From the NCBI GenBank assembly GCA_018673215.1, contig JABHDE010000037.1, forward strand, positions 1 to 64,000: a stretch of DNA of 64,000 bases, given 5' to 3'. The translations under genes and the position numbers were made by a program. This DNA comes from Formosa sp. (lineage in GTDB: Bacteria > Bacteroidota > Bacteroidia > Flavobacteriales > Flavobacteriaceae). The notes under the pieces are model-generated. The model had not been told where the DNA came from, did not search any database, and saw only the letters and a program-made list of their open reading frames with translations. How positions within the stretch are numbered: position 1 is the first letter of the stretch; each line of letters opens with the position of its first letter. Below are positions 20,963 through 29,352 of this stretch, one piece after another.

Positions 20963-22195
20963 ATGATTCGATTAATAATTTTTATTTTACTTGTTTTAGC
21001 ATTGGATTTTTATGCCCTTCAAAGTTTTAGAAGTGTGGTTAGAAATCCATGGATTACTTACGGATATGTGATTGTTTCTCTGATTGTACTTGGAAATATT
21101 GTTTATCAGGGAGTGACGTTTGACCGAGGTTCAGGGGTTAATTCTGGATTTTATTTATCTTTTGCGTTATTTGTATTGGTTTATGTTCCCAAATTAGTGC
21201 TTTTGGTTTTTATGTTTGGCGAAGATGTATTTCGTGTATTTGAAGCAGGAGTTAATTATTTCGTATCGAAATCAGATGAAAGTTCGGCTCTTTTTCGATC
21301 TCGACGAAAATTCATCGGGCAACTTGCCCTCGGCATTGCAGCCATTCCTTTTCTTTCTATACTTTATGGAATTACAAAAGGAAAATATAACTTTAAAGTT
21401 TTAAAATACACATTAGAATTTGAAGATTTACCAGCGGGCTTTGACGGCTATCAAATCACTCAAATAAGTGATATTCATAGTGGAAGTTTTGATAATAAAG
21501 ATAAAATCGAATATGCGGTCAATCTTGTCAATGAACAACTTTCCGATGTGATTATGTTTACGGGTGATATGGTAAACAGCCAGTCCAAAGAAATGCGCCC
21601 ATGGAAGTCAACTTTCTCAAAACTAAAAGCAAAAGACGGTGTTTTCTCAATTTTAGGAAATCACGATTATGGCGATTATATGCGTTGGCCTTCCGATGAA
21701 GCCAAATCTGAAAACTTCCAAGAATTGCTTGACATCCAAAAAGATATGGGTTTTGATTTGTTAAGGAATGAAAGTCGATTTATTGAAAAAGATGGCGAGC
21801 GTTTGGCAATTATAGGAGTTGAAAATTGGGGGAAAGGATTTAAGCAAAAAGGCGATTTATCCTTAGCTTCATCTAAAGTGGAGCCAAACGATTTTAAAAT
21901 TCTTTTAAGTCATGACCCTTCACATTGGCAATACGAAGTTATTAAAGATCCCAAGCATTACCATTTGACTTTAAGTGGTCACACTCATGGGATGCAGTTT
22001 GGAATTGAGATTCCGGGGATCCTAAAATGGAGTCCTATTAAATGGCGCTATAAATACTGGGCAGGCATCTACCAAAAGGCCGGTCAGTACATAAATGTGA
22101 ACCGTGGATTTGGCTTTTTAGCCTTCCCAGGACGGGTTGGGATTTGGCCTGAAATTTCCGTTATAACGCTAAAAAAACGGACAAATAACACTTAA
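20963..22195 (+). CDS. Membrane-anchored metallophosphoesterase (calcineurin-like)
   Basis: N-terminal TM helices; motifs QISDIHSG, FTGDMVN, LGNHDYG, SGHTHGMQFG. Confidence 0.93.
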   Translation: MIRLIIFILLVLALDFYALQSFRSVVRNPWITYGYVIVSLIVLGNIVYQGVTFDRGSGVNSGFYLSFALFVLVYVPKLVLLVFMFGEDVFRVFEAGVNYFVSKSDESSALFRSRRKFIGQLALGIAAIPFLSILYGITKGKYNFKVLKYTLEFEDLPAGFDGYQITQISDIHSGSFDNKDKIEYAVNLVNEQLSDVIMFTGDMVNSQSKEMRPWKSTFSKLKAKDGVFSILGNHDYGDYMRWPSDEAKSENFQELLDIQKDMGFDLLRNESRFIEKDGERLAIIGVENWGKGFKQKGDLSLASSKVEPNDFKILLSHDPSHWQYEVIKDPKHYHLTLSGHTHGMQFGIEIPGILKWSPIKWRYKYWAGIYQKAGQYINVNRGFGFLAFPGRVGIWPEISVITLKKRTNNT

Positions 22196-22303
22196 ATCCT
22201 AGAAAATGTTATATTTACCCCAAAATTATACCTATATTTATACAAGATGTGGGTATGAATAAGTATCATTATCATTGAAGTTTGATACATAAAACACCAT
22301 GAT

Positions 22304-22600
22304 ATGTCAAAATTTGGAGAGTTAATTGATGTTGAAATCCCAGTATTGTTCGAGTTCTTCACAGAATGGAGTGACGAATCTGAAGCAATGCACGATGTTC
22401 TTAGAGATGTTGCTGCTGCGATGGGAGATAAAGCTCGAGTCATAAAAATTGACGTTGAAAAAAACCAAGACCTTGCAGAAGCACTTCGTATCAAAGGTTT
22501 ACCAACCTTAATTATATATAAATCAGGCGATATGAAATGGCGTCAGAGTGGTGAGCTCGATGCCAATACAATTATCGGAAGGATTCAAGAGTACGTGTAA
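22304..22600 (+). CDS. Thioredoxin-fold protein lacking CxxC
   Basis: 98 aa with thioredoxin architecture (VLFEFFTEW...IKIDVEKNQDLAEALRIKGLPTLIIYKSG); active site reads WSDES. Confidence 0.9.
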   Translation: MSKFGELIDVEIPVLFEFFTEWSDESEAMHDVLRDVAAAMGDKARVIKIDVEKNQDLAEALRIKGLPTLIIYKSGDMKWRQSGELDANTIIGRIQEYV

Positions 22601-22624
22601 ATTTTATAATTTCTCATTCACTCC

Positions 22625-25600
22625 CTAAAGACCGTTCAACACATCCTCTTCTATCTGAGTCGGTTCTTCTTCTAATTCGCCGGTAAACAATCTAAGATAG
22701 CTGTTAAATTTTTCCATTTCCGCCTTTATAAACGTCTCGGTTTCATAGAGTGTTGTTATATCTACCAAGCTTCTATAGCGTTCTATATCAGTATAAATTG
22801 TTTGAATGTATTGGGACTGGTTGTATTCTGACAAAGAGCTGTAATACGTCAAGCTTTCTTGATATTTCTGAGACACATCTAAGTATAATTTTCGAGCCTT
22901 TTCGGATGCTTTTAGTTCATAATAAGCACCAATATAAGGATCTAACAATGTATAAAATCCAAAGAGATCTACGGGCATTTTTGCCATCGCTAAATCTGCA
23001 ATCTCCTCTGCTTTTTCCAACTCCCCTTCTTGAATTAAAGCTTCAATCAGTCGCGCTAAGTTTCCGCGATAGGTCAAGCTGTTTTTTCGAGTTTCTATAT
23101 CATGGTACATTGTTGGGTCGCCGTTGTTTCCCCAATCCCAATTCGTCACCATGTCGTACATTTTATCCGTATCAATCCGCCCCATATCAAAAGGATTGTT
23201 TTCTGCTACAGGAGTTTTTATAGGGACTAACTTATAAACCAACCCGTCGAGTTGTAGATAGTCTTTCATCCAAATATAATCATCGTCACCAAAAGCACCA
23301 CCACTAAAATAGATAGGACGCTCCCAATTATTGTTGGCTATAATATCCAACATCAATAATCGATTTTTATAAATTGCAGAATTTTTGATTTTAATGTCAA
23401 TATAAGGAACAATGGAAGCGGAATCTTTAGCTTTCACAATTCCATTTCTTAGAACGGATTCTTTATCCACTGAGATTCTCACATGTTCAGTTGGGAAGAA
23501 ATTAGCGTTCAAATCTTGTCTGCGTTGTCCACTGGTATCATAGCCTTGTTGGTCTAGGATGTTTTTATATTTTGTACGTGGATCGTCATTTGTGATAAAT
23601 CCTAAAAACTGATCAATACCCAAAGTGTCTTCAGTCACAACCTCTTTGATAATATAATCTCGTGTCCCCCATTTGTATTGATTGTGAGTCAAACTGGACG
23701 GAATAGGGTCGCTATCATACGCCTTTCGTTTCATTTGATCAATGTACCAATCTACATTTAGCAAACTTGTACAAACAACACGTACATCGCGGCGGATACC
23801 TTCAATTTCTTGAGCATACCAAAGAGGAAAGGTGTCGTTGTCCCCAATGGTAAAAATAATGGCATTCGGATCACAAGATTCTAGGTATTGTACAGCCATA
23901 GCGTGGGCCGTTTCTCGTCCTGAGCGGTCGTGGTCGTCCCAGTTTTGACTGATCAAAATTCCAGGAACTGCAACCAAACAGACCAAGCTTACTAGAGGCG
24001 CTAATAAACTTGTTTTTGAATAAACCCTTAGTTTTTCATAAATCGAAAAAACTCCAAATCCGATCCAAAGTGCAAATACATAAAAGGATCCTACCAGCGA
24101 ATAATCGCGTTCTCTTGGTTCAAACGGCCGTACATTGGTGTAAACTTGTATGGCAATTCCGGTGAATAAGAAAAATATTAGCATGGTCCAAAAGAGTTTT
24201 TTGTCTCTGTTAAAAAGAAAAAACAGACCGATAAGCCCTAATAAAAAAGGTAAAAAGAAGTAGGTGTTTCGAGCCTTATTATTTAAAACATCACTTGGAA
24301 GGTTGTCTTGTGAAATGCCCAAAAGGTAGGAGTCTACCGTATTAATTCCGCTGATCCAATTGCCGTGAAGGTCAAGACGGCCCTGAACGTCGTCTTGACG
24401 TCCTGTGAAATTCCACATAAAATAACGCCAATACATATATCCAATTTGATAATCAAAAAGGTAATGGATGTTTTGAAGTAATGAAGGTTTTTCAATGTCG
24501 ATATAACGTCCATATTTTTTCAGGAAGTTATGATAACCTTCATAATCGACCTCTCCTTTAGCAACCGAATCCTTAAAGCTATTGACCAAAGAGCGTAACT
24601 CGTTTTGCATTTTATATTCGGACTTGACGGAGAACTTTAAAAACCCAGAATACATCATATAATTTTCGGCATGCTCGTCACTCCACATTCTTGGTAAAAA
24701 AGAAGCGTGTTCTGAATTGTAGTTCTGCAAACCGTCTTTATAGTCGTTTACAATGATATATTTTTTAGCGACTTCATCTTTTTCATATTTTGGTTTGTCA
24801 TCAATATAAGGCTGATTTTCGTCCAAACCCACATATTGATTTGTAAACTGCGGGCCATAAAATAAATGTGTTTTTGGGTACTGCTCCAAATTGTAATAGG
24901 CGAGGAGTTCTCTGGCACTTGAAGGGTTGTTTTCATTGACCGTAACATTCGCATTCGCTCGAATAGGGAGCATCAACCACGATGAAAACCCAATGACTAT
25001 AAATGTGATGCATAGGAGTCCTGTGTTGAGGTGGATATAGCCTTTTTTTCGAGTGTAGTTGAGTCCCCAAAAAATGAATCCAACCAATAGGATAAACGCA
25101 ATGATTGAGCCCGAATTAAATGGCAATCCAACAGAGTTAACAAAAAAGATTTCTAAAGCACTAAAGTACCTAAGGATGTTGGGTGCTAAGAGTTTAAACA
25201 CAAACAAAAGCACGGCAATACCAGCCAAATTTGCTAGAATAAAATTTAGTGCAGTAACTTTCTTATAATTCTTAAAGTAATAAATAAGACCAATAGCAGG
25301 AATGGTTAAGAGTCCCATGAAGTGAACGCCGAAAGAAAGGCCAACCACAAAAGAAATCAGAACCAACCATTTGTTGCCTCTTGGTGTTGACATGTCATTC
25401 CCCCATCGCAGTCCTAAATAAAATAAAACAGCCATGATGAGTGTTGCCATCGCATAGACTTCTGTTTCAACGGCATTGAACCAAAAAGAGTCTGTAAAAG
25501 CAAAGGCTAAACTCCCTACAAATGCAGCCCCTAAAATAGCCATATTTTGCCCCTTTGAAGATTTATTATTATTCTTAGTGACTTGCTTTATTAGTAATAC

Positions 25601-25897
25601 AATCGACCAAAACATGAATAAAATGGTGAATGCACTGGCGGTGGCACTCATCATATTAATCATCAGTCCAATTTGTGTAGGATCAGTGGCAAAAATTGAA
25701 AAGAAGGCTCCCATCATTTGAAAGAATGGTGCTCCTGGGGGGTGTCCTACTTGCAACTTGGAAGAAGTTAAGATGTATTCACCCGCATCCCAAAAACTTA
25801 CTGTGGGTTCAACCGTGAGACTGTAAGTTATGAATGCTATTAAAAACGCAAGCCATCCTAAGATGAGGTTCCATTTTTTAAAATTAAAATCCGCCAT
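22625..25897 (-). CDS. DUF2723 family multi-pass protein (protein O-mannosyltransferase-like) with C-terminal TPR-like helices
   Basis: 1090 aa; SFWDAGEYILTSSKLQVGHPPGAPFFQMMGAFF, typical of DUF2723. Confidence 0.9.
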   Translation of the reverse strand: MADFNFKKWNLILGWLAFLIAFITYSLTVEPTVSFWDAGEYILTSSKLQVGHPPGAPFFQMMGAFFSIFATDPTQIGLMINMMSATASAFTILFMFWSIVLLIKQVTKNNNKSSKGQNMAILGAAFVGSLAFAFTDSFWFNAVETEVYAMATLIMAVLFYLGLRWGNDMSTPRGNKWLVLISFVVGLSFGVHFMGLLTIPAIGLIYYFKNYKKVTALNFILANLAGIAVLLFVFKLLAPNILRYFSALEIFFVNSVGLPFNSGSIIAFILLVGFIFWGLNYTRKKGYIHLNTGLLCITFIVIGFSSWLMLPIRANANVTVNENNPSSARELLAYYNLEQYPKTHLFYGPQFTNQYVGLDENQPYIDDKPKYEKDEVAKKYIIVNDYKDGLQNYNSEHASFLPRMWSDEHAENYMMYSGFLKFSVKSEYKMQNELRSLVNSFKDSVAKGEVDYEGYHNFLKKYGRYIDIEKPSLLQNIHYLFDYQIGYMYWRYFMWNFTGRQDDVQGRLDLHGNWISGINTVDSYLLGISQDNLPSDVLNNKARNTYFFLPFLLGLIGLFFLFNRDKKLFWTMLIFFLFTGIAIQVYTNVRPFEPRERDYSLVGSFYVFALWIGFGVFSIYEKLRVYSKTSLLAPLVSLVCLVAVPGILISQNWDDHDRSGRETAHAMAVQYLESCDPNAIIFTIGDNDTFPLWYAQEIEGIRRDVRVVCTSLLNVDWYIDQMKRKAYDSDPIPSSLTHNQYKWGTRDYIIKEVVTEDTLGIDQFLGFITNDDPRTKYKNILDQQGYDTSGQRRQDLNANFFPTEHVRISVDKESVLRNGIVKAKDSASIVPYIDIKIKNSAIYKNRLLMLDIIANNNWERPIYFSGGAFGDDDYIWMKDYLQLDGLVYKLVPIKTPVAENNPFDMGRIDTDKMYDMVTNWDWGNNGDPTMYHDIETRKNSLTYRGNLARLIEALIQEGELEKAEEIADLAMAKMPVDLFGFYTLLDPYIGAYYELKASEKARKLYLDVSQKYQESLTYYSSLSEYNQSQYIQTIYTDIERYRSLVDITTLYETETFIKAEMEKFNSYLRLFTGELEEEPTQIEEDVLNGL

Positions 25898-26002
25898 GCT
25901 GTAAATTTGTAGTTTAAAGCGAATTTAATAATAAATACCCAAGGGTTAAAAACTTTTAAGTAAACCTTAATATTTTTTAGGTAAAACGGATAAAATACTT
26001 TT

Positions 26003-26386
26003 TCAGAAAAGCACTTCACGTAGATACCTTCCTGGCATTAAAGTAAATAAACCGGCGAGTATCAGTCCTATCCAATACAGCAATTTCATAGAACTTTTGT
26101 GTCGTTTGATATTTCCTTTTTTTACAGCAATTAAACTTCGGGGAACGGTCCAAATGGTGAGAAAACTCAATAAGTGAATCCATCCAAAATGATTTAGAAA
26201 TGTAGGGCCTACATAGGCTTTTAAAAATAAGGAGACAATTGAAGAGAAAAAAATAAGAGCCATATATATAGAGCCTATCTTTTTGTGTAAAACACTTCCT
26301 TTCCCCGAAATAACTATGAGATAAAACCCTAAAGGAAGGCAGGGTGCAATGGTGTACAAATGCACATCTCTTATAAATTCATACAT
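26003..26386 (-). CDS. Small DUF2306-like membrane protein
   Basis: 127 aa, about 4 TM helices, with a VLHKKIGSIYMALI segment. Confidence 0.65.
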   Translation of the reverse strand: MYEFIRDVHLYTIAPCLPLGFYLIVISGKGSVLHKKIGSIYMALIFFSSIVSLFLKAYVGPTFLNHFGWIHLLSFLTIWTVPRSLIAVKKGNIKRHKSSMKLLYWIGLILAGLFTLMPGRYLREVLF

Positions 26387-26388
26387 CC

Positions 26389-26679
26389 TTAAAGTTTTAA
26401 GTTTTGATAGTTTTTCAAATTCGAAAAATGGTCCTCAAACGCTTTAGTGCCTGCTTTTGTAATGGAGCAAGTTGTTTTTGGATAGTTGTTTTCAAAACTT
26501 TTGTGGATAGAGATATAGCCACTTTCTTTTAATTTTTTCAGCTGAACACTCAGATTACCTTGCGTGGTTTCTGTGATTTGTTTCAAATAATTAAAATCAC
26601 AGTTTTCTGCTTTTGTCAAAACAGCCACTATCATAAGCCTTGTTGGGTTTACCAATAATTTATCAAGGGGACTAAACAT
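26389..26679 (-). CDS. Winged-helix transcriptional regulator (MarR/ArsR-like)
   Basis: MFSPLDKLLVNPTRLMIVAVLTKAENCDFNYLKQITETTQGNLSVQLKKLKESGYI; start taken at the internal Met, overlapping the upstream ORF end. Confidence 0.82.
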   Translation of the reverse strand: MFSPLDKLLVNPTRLMIVAVLTKAENCDFNYLKQITETTQGNLSVQLKKLKESGYISIHKSFENNYPKTTCSITKAGTKAFEDHFSNLKNYQNLKL

Positions 26680-27241
26680 TTGATTTGTTGTATAAGAGCG
26701 CCAGCCCTGGTATGAAAAGTCCAAAAAATGCAGCAATTCCATTTACTAAGAGCGAATTTACTTCTGGATTATAGACCAGTAGGACGCTGCAAGCAATGAC
26801 AGCGATGCCTCCAAAAGAGATCGGTTTGAAGCGAATTAATAGCCCTGTTATTAGAAGTATAATTCCTAGTAAAAACAAAATGGAGTGCACTGGATTTTGA
26901 TTATTTAGGATGGAAATAACGATTAATAGGATCCATGCCAAATTAAAAACACCCCAAATAATTTTAAGCGCACGTCCAATGTGAGTTTCATAGCCTGTTT
27001 TTTTTCGTTTTTTGATGTTGTAAATAACTGTCAGAACCATTCCAATCAGTGGGACAGAAATCCAATAAATTAATGAAGAATAGGTTGTTTTCTGTATGAA
27101 TTCTGGAAATCCGTAATGAATCAGACTCATTACAGCGATCAGTGAGCCCCAGAAAATAAAGTTGGGAGCTGCAGATTTTAAATTTTCTTTTGTTTTATTA
27201 ATGGTGTCATTAATAAGTTGAATTTGTTCTTGTGGTTTCAT
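26672..27241 (-). CDS. Hypothetical membrane protein
   Basis: 189 aa, multiple TM helices; operonic with the winged-helix regulator. Confidence 0.75.
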   Translation of the reverse strand: MKPQEQIQLINDTINKTKENLKSAAPNFIFWGSLIAVMSLIHYGFPEFIQKTTYSSLIYWISVPLIGMVLTVIYNIKKRKKTGYETHIGRALKIIWGVFNLAWILLIVISILNNQNPVHSILFLLGIILLITGLLIRFKPISFGGIAVIACSVLLVYNPEVNSLLVNGIAAFFGLFIPGLALLYNKSNV

Positions 27242-27321
27242 AGTTTTAAGATTTGTGATTACAAATATAAACTAGTTTATATTATAAACAAAAAAATCAA
27301 CAATAAATAAATTTAAAAATG

Positions 27322-27352
27322 TTTGTGCAAACAAAAGTTTATTATAAATTTG
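27322..27352 (+). promoter_or_regulatory. Bacteroidota-type promoter TTTG-N19-TAAATTTG for tRNA-Gln (and possibly rimP-nusA-infB)
   Basis: TTTG 27322-27325 and TAAATTTG 27345-27352, 18 bp before the tRNA. Confidence 0.6.
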
Positions 27353-27369
27353 CACCCTCATTATGAGAT

Positions 27370-27442
27370 TGGCCCATGGTGTAACTGGCAACACGTTGGT
27401 TTTTGGTACCAAAGAGTCTAGGTTCGAGCCCTAGTGGGCCAA
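27370..27442 (+). tRNA. tRNA-Gln (anticodon TTG)
   Basis: Cloverleaf: acceptor tggccca/tgggcca, anticodon arm ttggt-ttttggt-accaa, T-loop ggttcgagcc; CCA not encoded. Confidence 0.95.
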
Positions 27443-27519
27443 CTAAAACAAGAATAAACTCTTGTTAAATTCAATTTTTATGTTGTATATTTGCCGCATA
27501 GAACGATAAATGAAAAAGC

Positions 27520-27545
27520 GAGGGGACATAAAGTCCCCTCTTTTT
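27520..27545 (+). terminator. Terminator/attenuator-like hairpin directly upstream of rimP
   Basis: gaggggac-ataaa-gtcccctc followed by ttttt; perfect 8-bp stem, 12 nt before the rimP ATG from the stem base. Confidence 0.75.
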
Positions 27546-27552
27546 ATACCAG

Positions 27553-28017
27553 ATGTTTAGAGAAATAGTAAAAGAATTATTAGAGGATTGCCTTTCACAA
27601 AGACAAGATTTGTTTTTGATTGATTTTGAAATCTTAGAAGGTAATAAAATTAGAATCGTTATAGACGGCGACAAGGGAGTTCTTGTTGAAGACTGTATGT
27701 TTGTCAGTCGCAGCATCGAACACAATATTGACAGGGAAGAACACGATTTTGCATTGGAAGTATCATCGTCTGGAGCAACCACTCCATTGACACATCCACG
27801 TCAATTTCAAAAACATATCGGCAGAACATTAGAAGTGAGAGCTACAGAAAATCAAAAAATTGAAGCCGTTCTGACTGCCGCCAACAAAGAAGATATTGTA
27901 CTTGAATGGAAAGCGAGAGAACTAAAGCCAATCGGGAAAGGAAAGGTCACAGTTCAGAAAAAAGCAACCCTTCTGTACACAGATATAAGTGAAGCAAAAG
28001 TGAAAATATTATTTTAA
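27553..28017 (+). CDS. rimP: Ribosome maturation factor RimP
   Basis: 154 aa; VEDCMFVSRSIEHNID, LEVSSSGATTPLTHPRQFQKHIGR; followed by nusA. Confidence 0.95.
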   Translation: MFREIVKELLEDCLSQRQDLFLIDFEILEGNKIRIVIDGDKGVLVEDCMFVSRSIEHNIDREEHDFALEVSSSGATTPLTHPRQFQKHIGRTLEVRATENQKIEAVLTAANKEDIVLEWKARELKPIGKGKVTVQKKATLLYTDISEAKVKILF

Positions 28018-28032
28018 TACAAGACTAAAATT

Positions 28033-29265
28033 ATGGAAAATTTAGCATTAATTGATTCGTTTTCAGAGTTTAAAGATGAAAAGCTAATTGATAGAGTTAC
28101 CTTGATGTCAATCTTAGAAGATGTGTTTAGAAATACACTGAAAAAGAAGTTTGGAGATGATGATAATTTTGATATCATCATCAACCCAGATAAAGGAGAT
28201 TTAGAAATATGGAGAAATAGAGTTGTAGTGGCAGATGGTGAGGTCGAAGAAGAAAATCAAGAAATCTCTTTAACAGATGCTCGAAAAATTGAGCCAGATT
28301 TTGAAGTGGGCGAAGATGTATCTGAAGAAGTTAAGTTGATTGATTTAGGACGTCGTTCTATTTTAGCATTGCGTCAGAATTTGATTTCTAAAATTCATGA
28401 GCACGACAACACAAATATCTACAAGCACTTTAAAGATTTAGTAGGTGAAATATATACAGCTGAGGTTCATCACATTCGTCATCGTGCCGTTATTTTATTA
28501 GATGATGAAGGCAACGAATTGATTCTTCCTAAGGACAAACAAATTCCTTCAGATTTTTTCAGAAAAGGTGAAAATGTTCGAGGAATCATTGAAAGTGTAG
28601 ATTTAAAAGGCAACAAACCTTCTATTGTACTTTCAAGAACAGCACCTGTTTTTCTTGAAAAACTATTTGAACAAGAAATTCCTGAAGTTTTTGATGGACT
28701 AATATCCGTTAAAAATGTTGTAAGAATACCTGGCGAAAAAGCAAAAGTAGCAGTAGATTCTTATGACGACCGTATTGATCCTGTAGGCGCATGTGTTGGA
28801 ATGAAAGGATCTAGAATTCACGGAATTGTTCGTGAACTTGGAAATGAAAACATTGATGTCATCAATTACACAACCAACTTACAACTCTATATCACTAGAG
28901 CGTTGAGTCCTGCGAGAGTGACATCGATAAAAATTAATGAAGAAACCAAACGTGCTGAGGTGATTTTAAAGCCTGAAGAAGTGAGTAAAGCAATAGGTAG
29001 AGGAGGGCACAACATCCGCTTAGCTGGCCGCTTGACTGGATATGAAATAGATGTATTTAGAGAAGGTGTAGAAGAAGATGTAGAGCTTTCAGAATTCTCA
29101 GATGAAATCGAAGCATGGATTATCGCGGAATTTGCAAAAGCAGGTTTAGACACCGCAAAAAGCATCCTAGAACAAGAGATTGACGACCTTGTAAAGCGTA
29201 CAGATTTAGAGTTAGAAACCATCGAAGATGTGGTTCGTATTTTAAAGGAAGAATTTGAAGATTAA
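28033..29265 (+). CDS. nusA: Transcription termination/antitermination protein NusA
   Basis: S1 domain, KH domains (GACVGMKGSRIHGIVRELGNENIDVI; AIGRGGHNIRLAGRLTGY). Confidence 0.97.
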   Translation: MENLALIDSFSEFKDEKLIDRVTLMSILEDVFRNTLKKKFGDDDNFDIIINPDKGDLEIWRNRVVVADGEVEEENQEISLTDARKIEPDFEVGEDVSEEVKLIDLGRRSILALRQNLISKIHEHDNTNIYKHFKDLVGEIYTAEVHHIRHRAVILLDDEGNELILPKDKQIPSDFFRKGENVRGIIESVDLKGNKPSIVLSRTAPVFLEKLFEQEIPEVFDGLISVKNVVRIPGEKAKVAVDSYDDRIDPVGACVGMKGSRIHGIVRELGNENIDVINYTTNLQLYITRALSPARVTSIKINEETKRAEVILKPEEVSKAIGRGGHNIRLAGRLTGYEIDVFREGVEEDVELSEFSDEIEAWIIAEFAKAGLDTAKSILEQEIDDLVKRTDLELETIEDVVRILKEEFED

Positions 29266-29352
29266 AATTTTAATTATATTGGTACCCTGTAAGACCGGTT
29301 TACCACACTATTACGCGTAACAAATACTGTAAAAAAACATCAAAGGCAATTT

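Noticed and set aside
22192-22494. 100-aa minus-strand ORF overlapping the thioredoxin-like gene
   Set aside because: Ser-rich antisense translation of the thioredoxin-like gene; not a toxin-like protein.
22750-23223. 157-aa plus-strand ORF opposite the DUF2723 gene
   Set aside because: Antisense ORF with no family resemblance; the minus-strand gene is clearly coding.
29266-29352. Possible structured leader between nusA and infB (ggtaccctgtaagaccggtttacc)
   Set aside because: Only a short, imperfect pairing; insufficient for a riboswitch or leader call without covariation data.
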